Translations under genes and position numbers: made by a program
Assembly (NCBI RefSeq): GCF_001856665.1
Contig: NZ_CP017781.1
Location: forward strand, 3,302,001 to 3,366,000
Length of the DNA stretch: 64,000 nucleotides
Source: Rhodobacter xanthinilyticus
GTDB lineage: Bacteria; Pseudomonadota; Alphaproteobacteria; Rhodobacterales; Rhodobacteraceae
Reading direction: 5' to 3'
Notes under the pieces: generated by a model
Database searches by the model: none
Seen by the model: the letters and a program-made list of their open reading frames with translations, nothing else
Told to the model about the DNA's origin: nothing
Shown here: positions 33,351 through 42,556 of the stretch, in pieces
How positions within the stretch are numbered: the first letter of the stretch is position 1
Layout of the letters: each line of letters opens with the position of its first letter

Positions 33351-34132
33351 TCTTGTAGAGCCGGGCATCCGGGTCGGTGGTTGAGGCATGGGTGGCATTG
33401 GACCGCTTCTCGCCCCGGAAATCGACTTCCGCATTGCGGTTCTGGCGGGTGGGACGGGACATCGGGTCGGTCTCGGACGGTGTCGGTTCGGGGTGGTCTT
33501 CGGCAGGGCTGTCTTGACCGGACGGGCCGCCCGGATCGTCGTCAGACGGCGTGTCGGTCGCCTTCGGCTGGAAGCTCTTCATGGAGGCCCAGGCCTTCAC
33601 CAACGTGCCATCGACCGAGAAGTGGTCGTCCGACAAGAGCGGCGCCACCTCGCGATGGGCCAGGATCGCTGCCATCACCTTGCGCGACATGTCGGTTGTC
33701 AGCAGCCGGTCGCGGTTCTTGCTGAACACGGTCGGCACCCAGACCGCATCGTCGATCCCGAGACCGACGAACCAGCGGAACAAGAGGTTATACTGCATCT
33801 GTTCCATCAACTGCCGCTCGGAGCGGATCGAGAACAGGATCTGGATCAGGCTCGCCCGGATCAGCCGCTCCGGCGCAATCGAGGGGCGGCCGAAGTCGAC
33901 ATAAAGCGCCTCGAACCCGGCATCGAGACTGGCCAGAGCATCATTCACCACCTGCCGGATCTTGCGCAACGGATGCCGCGCGGGGATGCGCGCCTCCAGA
34001 TCGACATAGCTGAACAGCGACCCGCTCGTCTCGTCCGTCCCGCGCATCATAACCCCCGCCGTTATCGTGCCGACGGTGAATCATGTTCTCATATCTCTGT
34101 CGAGGCGGGACTATTTCAGCGCCCTGTTAGAC
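33351..34132 (-). pseudogene. IS5/IS1182-like transposase, 3' end removed by an IS3 insertion
   Basis: From the ATG at 34050 about 233 residues of an IS5/IS1182-type transposase remain: DUF772 region LRKIRQVVNDAL to RLIRASLIQILFSIRSE, then DDHFSVDGTLVKAW and a charged linker to STTDPDARLYK. The frame then enters the IS3 right end at 33350 and stops after ~14 foreign residues. Complete members of this family are ~100-200 residues longer. The rest is not found on the other side of the IS3. The probable outer end (TTTCAGCGCCCTGTTAG) lies near 34112-34128. Confidence 0.75.
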
Positions 34133-34379
34133 CTGTGCCGTCTCATCGGACAAGCGGCTTACGAGGCTCGCGTTCTGGATGTCATCCAGAAGTTCGGCTG
34201 TCCAAGGTTCACCGCGACGCTCGTCGTTCATGGGCGGGCCGTGATGGCGGGCGAGATCGTGCGATGATTGAGGGACAGCTATGCTTGGCCATCCGCGCGC
34301 GCATTAACGCAGCTTCTGTAGGCCGGAATGTTCATCGTGCTCTTGGAGGCATCGTAAAGCGCTGCAATCACGGACACCG

Positions 34380-34700
34380 AGCACGCTCGACCGCCTGGTA
34401 GAAGCCGCGCGCGACTATATGCCAAGGCTGCGGCCTCCGAGAACACTCTGAAGGCCTATTCCCGGGACTGGAGCCATTTCGCGCCGGTGCTGGGTGCGCG
34501 GCGCCGATCCTCTGCCCCCGTCGCTCCGGGTTATCGGCCGCTACTTTGCCGATCTGGTGCCATCGGGCGCCAAATCCTCGACGCGGTCGGTATCGCCGAC
34601 CGCGCAGCGCCTCTGCGGTGTTGTGCGGGGCTATCCGCTGCACGGCGACAGGCTGGATCGCAAACACCGCCAAACCCGTAACGGAAGGCATAAGATCGGT
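34380..34700 (+). pseudogene. Tyrosine integrase relic with frameshifts
   Basis: Three frames in succession read pieces of an XerC/D-type N-terminal core-binding domain: LDRLVEAARDY (~34386-34418), AKAAASENTLKAYSRDW (~34421-34470) and RGADPLPPSLRVIGRYFADL (~34497-34556). At least two frameshifts separate them, and no catalytic domain follows. Between 34133 and 34380, and from 34700 to 34978, I see no gene. This marks an older decayed element. Confidence 0.65.
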
Positions 34701-34978
34701 CTGCCAGGATAACGGCACAGGCCGCCCATCCGCCAGTTTGCCCGACAGAGCCCTGCCGTGTCGATACATTGCAAAAGGCCCGGCATGGCGGGCACGGCCA
34801 GAAGGGGAATCGGGGTCGCTGATCTTGCTGCGCGGGTGCCGGCCGGGGAATGGGCGCCGAACCGGACAGCACGGCGAACACTTTAGATACTGCGCAATGC
34901 CCGAAGCGTTCTTGGGGCCGGGCCTTGCAACAGGGTAATCTTGCACAGACTTATGGCAGCATCCTACAAAGGTGATAT

Positions 34979-35563
34979 ATGCTCAAAGCATTGGCAACGA
35001 TGGTCGCATTCACTGTCGCACCTCTGGCGGCCGCGGCACAGACGACAGACTACTTCAACTTCAGCATCTACACCGATGCCCAAGATCCCTACATCACCAA
35101 TCTGGGCTCCGGGGTGCATTCGGTCATCGGCACGTTTTCGGGCACTGACGGGGTCCTGTCTGAATTCACCGGCACCTTCACCGCGCCGCTGGGAAGCTGG
35201 GCCCTGACCAGCGATGACCTGACGTTCTTTTCGGGTTCCTATGACACGGTGTCGGGCGAGCTGTCTTCGCTGTCCTTCCGGTTCTATACCGAGGTCGGTG
35301 AGGCCGGTTATTATGTTTATACCTTCGGCGCCGGTAGCGGCGAGCCCTACAGCGATACGCTGTCTTTCAAGAAAACCGGGGTTTCCGGGTTCCAGACCAC
35401 GGAACTCACCGCCAACTGGGATGTTTCGGCGGTGCCCGAAATGGATCGCGGCGGCTTTGCCTCAGTGGCGTTTGTGTTTCTGGCCGGCCTCGGCTGGATG
35501 TGGCGGCGGCGCGGACAGACTTCGGGTCGGCTTGCCGTCCTGCCCAACCCCACAGCGATCTGA
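34979..35563 (+). CDS. Secreted protein with VPEID-like (VPEMD) C-terminal sorting tail
   Basis: A 194-residue exported protein. A signal peptide covers residues 1-20 (ends APLAAAA), a beta-rich Thr/Ser/Gly-rich body follows, and the C-terminus has VPEMD (152-156), a hydrophobic segment (~159-174) and a basic cluster WRRRG. This tripartite tail is the exosortase recognition signal; VPEMD fits the VPEID type, whose dedicated enzyme is exosortase E, encoded at 36981-38615. The usual tail ends soon after the arginines; here ~16 residues follow. It probably becomes anchored or released at the cell surface together with the EPS. A strong terminator follows 24 bp after the stop. Confidence 0.8.
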   Translation: MLKALATMVAFTVAPLAAAAQTTDYFNFSIYTDAQDPYITNLGSGVHSVIGTFSGTDGVLSEFTGTFTAPLGSWALTSDDLTFFSGSYDTVSGELSSLSFRFYTEVGEAGYYVYTFGAGSGEPYSDTLSFKKTGVSGFQTTELTANWDVSAVPEMDRGGFASVAFVFLAGLGWMWRRRGQTSGRLAVLPNPTAI

Positions 35564-35586
35564 TCTGTTCCGTTTGCCCTGACTGG

Positions 35587-35619
35587 ACCGCGCTGCGCCC
35601 ATCGCAGCGCGGTTTTTTT
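35587..35619 (+). terminator. Rho-independent terminator of the VPEMD protein gene
   Basis: Perfect 11-bp stem ACCGCGCTGCG (35587-35597) / CGCAGCGCGGT (35603-35613), 5-nt loop, then a T run to 35619. It ends the plus-strand gene; the facing minus-strand operon ends at 35661. Confidence 0.9.
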
Positions 35620-35660
35620 GTTGCTGCCCCGGGCGGCGCCGGGGGCCTAGCCTGCTCAGG

Positions 35661-36974
35661 TCATGGCCACAGCAGAACGGCGCCGATCTGGATCACCACG
35701 ATCAGCGCAACCGCGAGGGGCGCAAGCATGATGATGGACCGCGGCGCCACCCTGTGCAGCAGCGGCCCTACCGACAGCCCGGCCCCCCCCGCTGCCGCCA
35801 TCAGGATCATGGATTGCCGCCAGTCTGCCGAAGGCGGGTTATAGGTCAGCAGAAACGCCAGACAGACCAGCGGCACCGCCATCATGGGCAGCGCGGCCAC
35901 CAGCCGCGCAGCAGGGTTTTGCAGCAGCGAATCCTCTTCGTCGTCGGGGTCAAACCAGCTGCCCGCGGCCTGTAGCCAGCTTGCCGCCAGCCCGCAGGCG
36001 GCGCCGGCCAGCGCGGCCATCAGCGCGATGCGCAGGTTTGGCCGCGGCGCGGATGCCGCCTGCGGGCTGGCGGTCGCGCGATCTGCCGTCGGCGCCGGAA
36101 TGCCGACCGATGACCCCTGCAACGCTTCGTGGGCCAGATCGCGAATGATCCGGTCACGCTGGTCGGCCGCATTCTGGCGGATCAATCCGTCTGCGATCTG
36201 ATCGCGCATGTCTTCAACCCGCACCGGATCGGGTGTGCGGTCGATCAGCAGGATCAGCCGTTGGTCCACCGCGGTCGGCATCAGGGTGAACCGCTGATGC
36301 CCTGACCACAGCCGATCCAGAGCCGCTGAAAACGAGCGGGGCAGTTGTTCGGTGCTGCGCGTCACCGACAGGGCGCTGAACGATAGCCGGGCCGCGCGCA
36401 GCCGGGCCAGCAGATCGGTCACCTGCGCCATGGTCAGCGGCCCCTGCGGCAGGCCCGCCAGATCGCTGCGCAGCGCCTGCTTGTGCGGCTCTGTCATCTC
36501 ATGCAAGATCACCTCGACATAGCGATAGCTTGCGCGGCCTTCGAACATCTGCGGATTCTGGCGGGCAAACTCTTGAATATCGCCTTCGGTCGGGGTGTAG
36601 CGGGTCGAATTCTGTGCCACATAGTGATCTAGCATCACCCGGCGCTGCGCCTCTTTCAGCTTTAGCAAAAGGCTGTCTTCCGGCCCGTCAGAGCCGCTGA
36701 TCAGCCGACGCCGCACCACAAGCCCGGCCAGCAACAGATCGCGCGCCCGCTGGCGCAGCGAGTCAGCCGATTCCCCGGGTTCGGGCGTCAAAAGCCGCAT
36801 GTAGTTTTCCACATCGCCTGTCGTCACGATCTGGCCATCGACCCGGGCGATGATGTCTGGCGCGCCCTGCGCCAGGACCGGTGCGGCCAGCAGCCAGGCC
36901 ATTATTCCCGTGGCATACAGCAGGCCGGGGCCCACCCCGCAGCGACAAATCAGAGCAGTCAACAGTTTGATCAT
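35661..36974 (-). CDS. EpsD-like peptidyl-prolyl isomerase with C-terminal membrane domain
   Basis: A 437-residue protein. Signal peptide or anchor at residues ~15-36, then a SurA-type N-terminal chaperone region (IIARVDGQIVTTGDVENYM) and a linker (RYTPTEGDIQEFARQNPQMF) typical of EpsD-family PPIases of exosortase loci. After residue ~300 three to four membrane segments follow (MAALAGAACGLAASWL, MMAVPLVCLAFLLTY, a further pair near the end), which EpsD proteins normally lack. A canonical parvulin active site is not clear. It starts 6 bp after the exosortase stop and is the last gene of the minus-strand operon. Probable role: folding or delivery of the sorted protein in the periplasm. Confidence 0.7.
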   Translation of the reverse strand: MIKLLTALICRCGVGPGLLYATGIMAWLLAAPVLAQGAPDIIARVDGQIVTTGDVENYMRLLTPEPGESADSLRQRARDLLLAGLVVRRRLISGSDGPEDSLLLKLKEAQRRVMLDHYVAQNSTRYTPTEGDIQEFARQNPQMFEGRASYRYVEVILHEMTEPHKQALRSDLAGLPQGPLTMAQVTDLLARLRAARLSFSALSVTRSTEQLPRSFSAALDRLWSGHQRFTLMPTAVDQRLILLIDRTPDPVRVEDMRDQIADGLIRQNAADQRDRIIRDLAHEALQGSSVGIPAPTADRATASPQAASAPRPNLRIALMAALAGAACGLAASWLQAAGSWFDPDDEEDSLLQNPAARLVAALPMMAVPLVCLAFLLTYNPPSADWRQSMILMAAAGGAGLSVGPLLHRVAPRSIIMLAPLAVALIVVIQIGAVLLWP

Positions 36975-36980
36975 GTCGGA

Positions 36981-38615
36981 TCACCAGTAAGAGTATTGCC
37001 CTGTGACCAGCACATGGGCAGCAAGAAGTGCGTTGGTGGTGGCATGGGCCACAACGGCATCAGACAGGCCCCGGCCCTTCAGCGTCAGTGCGCCATAGGC
37101 CAGCCCGGCCAGTGTGCCGGCCACGGCATCCTGATGCAGCAGCCCAAAACCAAGCGCCGCCAGGGCGGCGGCAATCCAGGGGCCAAGTCGGCCCGCATTC
37201 TGCCGCGCCAGCCAGGCGGCAAGCGCGGGCTGAATCCCGCCGCGAAACGCCATTTCTTCCAGCAGCGGAATGGCGATTGCCGCCCCGACCGTGCGCAGGC
37301 CCAGCCAGACCAGCGCCACGGCCGCCGGGGCAGCGCCCAGTGCCTGCCCGATCAGGGCGCTGCCGTCGAGGTCGGGCGGCACAAGAGAGATCCACATCAC
37401 ATAGACTGCCGCGCCGGTGGCCGCGGCGCGGGGCAGGGCGGGCGTCGCGAACCTCGGCCGCAGCGATGGCCAGCCCCGCCAGACCATCGCTGCGCCCACC
37501 ATCACCGGCAGGGGGTAAAGCCAGTTCACCGGCCCGGCCAGCAGCCCCAGCAGCAGCCCGGCCATGGTCATCCCGGCCAGCGGCATGATCGTGGGCAGCG
37601 CGTCAGTCAGCGTATCAGCCGGGCGGTCACCGGCGGCCGCGGCCATCGCGCGCGGCGCGGCACTGCGCTGGAACGCCGGCAGTTGCAGCGCCGCCACCGC
37701 ACCGGCCATCACCAGCAACAGACCCACCGCGCCGAAATGCGAATGAAACCCGTTTAGTGCCAGATCGGCCCAGCCACCGGCGCCAATCGCAAACAGCAGT
37801 GCGATGCGCAGCGCATTGATCAGGAACACCGCCCCGCAGGCCGCCAGGGCCAGCAGCGCCGCCCGCCCGTTGTGCAGCCTCTGCCGTTCGGCCATCGCAT
37901 AAAGCAGGATCAGCGTCGCGGCGCCCGCAACGCCTTCGTAACCCGCACAAGAGGCTGCGATGGAAATGACAAAACCCTGTGACAGCAACACCGGCTTGGC
38001 GGCCGCATCGCGCAGGATCTCGATCGGGGCGACATGCAGCAGATCCAGAAAACGCAGCGTCAGCCGCAGCGTCAGATCTTCGATGATGGCCTGCAGGTGC
38101 ATCAGCGGCAGTTGCGCCAGCTGCGCCACCAGACCCCAGGCCGCAGCCAGCGCCGCCCCGCCGCCCAGCAGCAGCCGCAGACCCCGGGTTCTGGCCGTGG
38201 GCGGGATCAGAAGCGCGGTGGCCCCGGCCAGCCAGACCAGTGCCCCCCCCACCGCCACGGGATCAAGGGCTGCGCCGCGCCCGCCCGTGGCCAGCGCCGC
38301 ATACCCCCCTGCTGTGGTCACAAAAGCCGCCAGATGCAGGCCACAGGCCACCGCGCTGCGCCGCGCGGTCAGCATGATGTGGCGCGTCGCCGGCTGCCAG
38401 AGCCCCGACAGTACCGCCAGCGCCGCAACGCCAGCCAGAACCAGCGTGGCTTCATGCAGCCACAGCAGCACCGGACCCAGCCAGCTGCGCGTTTCAAGCC
38501 CGGCATGAAGCCCCCGCCCCAGCGCAAACAGCACCGCGGCCTCGGCCCCCAGCAGCAGAGCCACCGCCACGCCGGACCGCCGCGCCAGCCCCTCCGTCAG
38601 GGCCTGCCTCATCAT
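36981..38615 (-). CDS. xrtE: Exosortase E / CPBP protease fusion (VPEID-CTERM system)
   Basis: A 544-residue polytopic membrane protein made of two enzymes. The exosortase half has the catalytic Cys223 (ASCAGYEG), Arg270 (NALRIALL) and His291/293 (GFHSHFG). The C-terminal half is a CAAX-type (CPBP) intramembrane protease with EE453-454 (LLEEMAFRGG), His494 (GLLHQDAVAG) and His524 (VVAHATTNALLAAH). This fusion is the hallmark of exosortase E, which processes VPEID-CTERM proteins. Its predicted substrate is the VPEMD protein at 34979. The start at 38615 overlaps the upstream stop as ATGA. All key residues are present, so it should be active. Confidence 0.9.
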   Translation of the reverse strand: MMRQALTEGLARRSGVAVALLLGAEAAVLFALGRGLHAGLETRSWLGPVLLWLHEATLVLAGVAALAVLSGLWQPATRHIMLTARRSAVACGLHLAAFVTTAGGYAALATGGRGAALDPVAVGGALVWLAGATALLIPPTARTRGLRLLLGGGAALAAAWGLVAQLAQLPLMHLQAIIEDLTLRLTLRFLDLLHVAPIEILRDAAAKPVLLSQGFVISIAASCAGYEGVAGAATLILLYAMAERQRLHNGRAALLALAACGAVFLINALRIALLFAIGAGGWADLALNGFHSHFGAVGLLLVMAGAVAALQLPAFQRSAAPRAMAAAAGDRPADTLTDALPTIMPLAGMTMAGLLLGLLAGPVNWLYPLPVMVGAAMVWRGWPSLRPRFATPALPRAAATGAAVYVMWISLVPPDLDGSALIGQALGAAPAAVALVWLGLRTVGAAIAIPLLEEMAFRGGIQPALAAWLARQNAGRLGPWIAAALAALGFGLLHQDAVAGTLAGLAYGALTLKGRGLSDAVVAHATTNALLAAHVLVTGQYSYW

Positions 38616-39025
38616 TGACCGGCCGCGGCCAGCCGGTTTCTGAGCGCCATCATCGCCGCACAGCAATCGGGGTCGGTTCTCAGCCCGGCATCAATGATCT
38701 GGGACAGCATCAGCCGGATCTGCATCGCCTGGCTACCCGAAAGCCGCGGCAGGCTGGTCAGATCGGCAGCCAGGGTTTCGCCCAGAATTACGGCAGCGCC
38801 GGTAGCCTCGGGCGATCCGGGCCGCGAATCGATCAGCTTGCGCACCTCGCTGGTGCGAGTGGCAGGGGGCAGCAGATTGCCCACCGTGCTGACCGCGCGA
38901 CCCGATACCAGCGGCACCGCCTGCGACGATACCGGCTGAACGCCCGGCTCAATCGTCGTGGTGCCGGCAAAAGCCGCCGATCCGGTCAGGATCAGGGTGG
39001 CACCGATCAGTGCAAGGGTTTTCAT
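38612..39025 (-). CDS. Small exported protein of the exosortase/EPS operon
   Basis: A 137-residue protein with a clear signal peptide (MKTLALIGATLILTGSAAFA, cleavage near residue 20). The mature part is helical near the end (GSQAMQIRLMLSQIIDAGL) and has two adjacent cysteines (DPDCCAAMM). No family recognised. It overlaps both the outer-membrane-type gene and xrtE by 4 bp, so it probably works with them in the periplasm. Confidence 0.7.
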   Translation of the reverse strand: MKTLALIGATLILTGSAAFAGTTTIEPGVQPVSSQAVPLVSGRAVSTVGNLLPPATRTSEVRKLIDSRPGSPEATGAAVILGETLAADLTSLPRLSGSQAMQIRLMLSQIIDAGLRTDPDCCAAMMALRNRLAAAGQ

Positions 39026-39873
39026 GGCCTGTCCTTTCCGAACAGCTTGTCGGTTGAAATGCCCACGGCAAAAGAGATGCGGCTTTCACCCTGCGACCGG
39101 GCAAGGTCATGGGCCGTCAGCATGAACACCGTGTTGGCAAAGCGGTCAAAGCGCAGGCCAAAGCCTGCTTTCAGCACGCCCGCATCATCGGCCACACTGA
39201 CGCTGAGATGCCGGGTCAGCCCCAGCCCGATGCCGACAAAGGCGCCCGGGTCGGTGCCTTCGTCCTGGTGATCACCATATCCGACCGAGATCATCAGCGG
39301 ATAGAACCGGCCATCGGCAAACGGTCCGAGCCGGGTGACATGCGTGCCCGTCAGTGTCAGGTTGACGGCGCGGCCCTCGGCATCGCCCCAGGGCGCCAGC
39401 CCCTCGGCGCCGAAGGCCAGATAGTTCTGCCCCAGATCGCGCAGCACCCGACCGCCGATCTTGGCCGAGACATAGCCGGAATCGGCGAAATCTGCTGTCT
39501 CGGTCGAGGTGATTTCAATGGCGACATCGCCGCCAATCCCGGTTTCCTGATCGCCAAAGCCCGCCCCGAACGACAGCGAACCATCCAGTTCGCGCAACCC
39601 CGAAGGCCGCCTGTCCGATCCACTGATCGAAAAGAACACGGTTCCCCCCGGCGCCGTGCGGGCGCCGCCCACTCCCTGCACCGAGAGAAAGTTGGGCTCC
39701 TGCGTGGCAAAGCCCAGGCTGGCCATCGCTTCGGTCAGGTCATCGGCGGAAATGGCCTGGCCCGCACCGGTTTGCCCGGCGCCGCTTTGCCGCGGGCCAG
39801 TCTGGGCAAGGGCGGCTGGCGCGGCCAACAGGCCAAGCGCGCAAAGTGCCGCAGCGGGCAGGGTCAGGGTCAT
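39022..39873 (-). CDS. Predicted outer-membrane beta-barrel-like protein of the EPS operon
   Basis: A 283-residue protein with a signal peptide (ends APAALAQ, residue ~24), a short low-complexity linker and then alternating amphipathic strands (SVGYGDHQDEGTD, FVGIGLGLTRHLSVSV, AGFGLRFDRFAN, SRISFAVGIS), a pattern of barrel strands. No family recognised. It sits between wzc and the small exported protein and may be an EPS- or exosortase-associated surface component. The barrel prediction is by strand pattern only. Confidence 0.6.
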   Translation of the reverse strand: MTLTLPAAALCALGLLAAPAALAQTGPRQSGAGQTGAGQAISADDLTEAMASLGFATQEPNFLSVQGVGGARTAPGGTVFFSISGSDRRPSGLRELDGSLSFGAGFGDQETGIGGDVAIEITSTETADFADSGYVSAKIGGRVLRDLGQNYLAFGAEGLAPWGDAEGRAVNLTLTGTHVTRLGPFADGRFYPLMISVGYGDHQDEGTDPGAFVGIGLGLTRHLSVSVADDAGVLKAGFGLRFDRFANTVFMLTAHDLARSQGESRISFAVGISTDKLFGKDRP

Positions 39874-39919
39874 GGGCTGTCTCCGTGGCTGAATCGCGTC
39901 ATCTGGTCTTGGCGCGGGC

Positions 39920-42094
39920 TTAGGCGTAATAGCGGGAATAGGCCGCGCCGTAGGCTTCGGTGGAACTGCGCGGGTCGTAGCAGTTCAGAACCGCGCCGGT
40001 GATCTGCACCCCGGCGGCAGCCATCAACCCGCGCACCGCCGTCAGCTCTGACGGGGTAGTTCGATTGTGGCGCGCGATCAGCAGGGTGGCGCCCATCTCT
40101 TTGCCGATCAGCACCGGATCAGTCACGTTCAGCGCGGGAGGGCTGTCGATCACCGTCAGGTCAAAGCGGCGGTTAAGCTCGGCCACAAGCGCCGACAGCC
40201 GCGGATTCATCAACAGTTCAGAGGGGTTGTGGGGTAAGGGCCCGGTAGGGATCAGCCACAGCCCCTCCAACGGTCCCTTGACAAGAATGCTGTCCAGATC
40301 GGCGGTGCCTTCCAGATAGCTTGACAGGCCCGGGTGGCTGCGCTTGACGCCAAAGCGCAGATGGGCGGTGCCGCGCCGCATGTCGCCATCAACCAGACAG
40401 ACGCGCTGCCCGGCCATGGCAGAAACCACGGCCAGGTTTTCCGCACAGAAGGACTTGCCGACCTCGGGGGTGGCGCCGGTCACCAGCACCGCATTGTTGC
40501 GCGCGCCCGTCATGCTGAAATGCAGCGAGGTGCGCATCGACCGAAAGGATTCGATCGCGGCATCACGCGGGGCATTCAGCGCAAAAATCTCCCGCAGGCG
40601 CCGGTTGCGGCGGTCGCCTATCCCGCGCATGTATTGCACCACGGCAAAGACGCCCAGACCCAGCGATTCAAGATCGGCGGTGCGGGTGATCCCCACGCGC
40701 AGCCAGTTGCGCAATAGCACGATGGCGGCAGCGGCAATCATCGCCGTCACGGTCCAGAAGGGCAGGATGCGCGACAGCCGCGGCGAAACCGGCGCGCCGG
40801 TGGCGCGGGCAAGATCGACAATGCGCACATTGCCGATCTTGCTGGCCTGCATCACCCGCAACTCCTGCGCGCGGATGCTGAGCTGCATATAGTTTTCTTG
40901 TGCGACATCCAGCGCGCCGGTCAGTTTGACCAGCTCGCGCTGTGTGCCGGGCAGGCGCGAGATCTGGTCTTGCAAATTGACAAGCTGCGATTCAACGTGG
41001 CTCTTGTCGGCCAGCAGCTGCCGATAGGCCGGGTGGCTGGGGGTGTAGCGCTGCCGCATTGCGGTTTCTTCGCGGTTCAGCGTTTCAAGCTGCGATTTAA
41101 GCGCGGCGGTCTGCGACAGCATGTCCTGCGCTTCGAAATCGAGGTCGATGGCCTGATTGGACCGGCGGAAATCGTTGAGCGCAGTTTCCGCCGCCGATAC
41201 AGCGGCCTCGGCGGTCAGAAGATTGCTTTCGATGAAGGCAAGGCTGCTAGCGGCCTCGGCCGAGCTGCGGTTGATGTTCTGGCGCAGATAGGCCTGCGCC
41301 ACGGCATCCAGCGTCTGTTCGGCCTCTGCGGGCGATGCGTCGGCATAGGTCAGCCGCAGCATGAAAGACTGGCGGGTGGTTTCGGTCACGCCAAGGCGGC
41401 TGCGCAGATCGGCGATGGCCGCCGTCCGGCTGCGCTGCACCAGATCGAACCGACGTCCTTCGGGGGCGGCCAGCTTGCCCACGCGCAGCACCAGCCCGCT
41501 CTGCGCATCGGTCAAGGTCTGGCCTACCTCGCCCTGCAACATGCGGCCGTCCGGCAGGCGCAGCGCATAGCGGCCCCCCGTTCCGGCCGTCAGTTCCAGC
41601 CGCGCACCGATCCAGCCGTCTGGCACCTGTAGCCCGTCCAGTTCGATGATTTCGCCCTTGCGGGCATAGGCGCGCAGAAACCTGGCGTTGGGCAGCGGCA
41701 CATCATGCAGCGCCAGATATGTGCCGATCAGCGGGGCCCGCTGCGGCGCCACATGCCAATCCAGATTCAGGCGCGCAACCGCTTCGCCCAGCACCATCCG
41801 CGACCGCAGGATTTCGATTTCGGTCACGGTATGGGGATCATCGTCCAGCTGCGCAGTCAGGGCACTGGGCAGAGACAGGGCAGCGCTGCGCGATTCAAGC
41901 TGCAGGAGGGCATCGGCCTGATAGACCGGCGCGCTGCCGAGATAGACCAGCATTCCGGTAAACATCCCCGCCACACCGGCCAAACCGACCATGCGCCGCG
42001 CCTGCCACAGCCGCAAGAGTACATCGCGCAGGTCAACGCCATCATTCTGCGCGCCGGTGGCGGCCGATTTCCAGTCATGCGTCTGCACTACCAT
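39920..42094 (-). CDS. wzc: Wzc-like polysaccharide co-polymerase and BY-kinase
   Basis: A 724-residue inner-membrane protein with a Wzz domain (residues ~20-110, first membrane segment near 35-52), a periplasmic coiled-coil region (~265-400), a second membrane segment (~445-462) and a cytoplasmic BY-kinase. Kinase motifs: Walker A-like GATPEVGKSF (~540), Walker A' VCLVDGDMRRG and Walker B VIDSPPALNVTDP. The C-terminal tyrosine cluster is short (YGAAYSRYYA). It sets chain length and couples synthesis to export. The upstream phosphatase gene overlaps it by 7 bp, forming the normal kinase/phosphatase pair. Confidence 0.92.
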   Translation of the reverse strand: MVVQTHDWKSAATGAQNDGVDLRDVLLRLWQARRMVGLAGVAGMFTGMLVYLGSAPVYQADALLQLESRSAALSLPSALTAQLDDDPHTVTEIEILRSRMVLGEAVARLNLDWHVAPQRAPLIGTYLALHDVPLPNARFLRAYARKGEIIELDGLQVPDGWIGARLELTAGTGGRYALRLPDGRMLQGEVGQTLTDAQSGLVLRVGKLAAPEGRRFDLVQRSRTAAIADLRSRLGVTETTRQSFMLRLTYADASPAEAEQTLDAVAQAYLRQNINRSSAEAASSLAFIESNLLTAEAAVSAAETALNDFRRSNQAIDLDFEAQDMLSQTAALKSQLETLNREETAMRQRYTPSHPAYRQLLADKSHVESQLVNLQDQISRLPGTQRELVKLTGALDVAQENYMQLSIRAQELRVMQASKIGNVRIVDLARATGAPVSPRLSRILPFWTVTAMIAAAAIVLLRNWLRVGITRTADLESLGLGVFAVVQYMRGIGDRRNRRLREIFALNAPRDAAIESFRSMRTSLHFSMTGARNNAVLVTGATPEVGKSFCAENLAVVSAMAGQRVCLVDGDMRRGTAHLRFGVKRSHPGLSSYLEGTADLDSILVKGPLEGLWLIPTGPLPHNPSELLMNPRLSALVAELNRRFDLTVIDSPPALNVTDPVLIGKEMGATLLIARHNRTTPSELTAVRGLMAAAGVQITGAVLNCYDPRSSTEAYGAAYSRYYA

Positions 42095-42552
42095 CTCACC
42101 TGCTCCGTCATTGCCCTGGCCCAGGTCAGCGAGGCCTGCCAGACTTGGGTGAAAATCCTGTCATGGTGGTCTGCCGACCCAAGGATCGGGTCTTCGATAT
42201 CGGCGCTGCCGCACCAGTGGGTCAGCAGAAACACGCGCCCTGCCAGCGCCCGAGTCCGGGTCACGATCAGATCGGCCTGCGCCGCTTCCATGCACAGCAG
42301 CAGATCTGCGGCAAGCGCCATCTGCGATGTCAGCCGCCGGGCCCTTGCCGCAGAAAGGTCAAGCCCCGCGCGGGCGGCACGGTCTTGCCACAGGTCCAGA
42401 GCCGGTTGCCCCGGCTCTGCAGCCAGCCCGGCCGAGCGGATCGTGCAACCCGGAACCCGGGCCTGCAGAACCGCCTCGGCCAAAGGCGAACGGCAGACAT
42501 TGCCGGTGCAGACGACCAGAACCGAGCGAAAGTCGGGCAAGGGCGCTGTCAT
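42088..42552 (-). CDS. wzb: Low-molecular-weight protein tyrosine phosphatase, Wzb-like
   Basis: A 154-residue LMW-PTP. The P-loop CX5R is VCTGNVCRSPLAE (Cys15, Arg21) and the acid motif DPILGS (near 120) supplies the catalytic Asp. It dephosphorylates the C-terminal tyrosines of the BY-kinase next door, with which it overlaps. Wza-Wzb-Wzc order is the classical export operon. The residues needed for catalysis are all visible. Confidence 0.9.
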   Translation of the reverse strand: MTAPLPDFRSVLVVCTGNVCRSPLAEAVLQARVPGCTIRSAGLAAEPGQPALDLWQDRAARAGLDLSAARARRLTSQMALAADLLLCMEAAQADLIVTRTRALAGRVFLLTHWCGSADIEDPILGSADHHDRIFTQVWQASLTWARAMTEQVRW

Positions 42553-42556
42553 GGTG

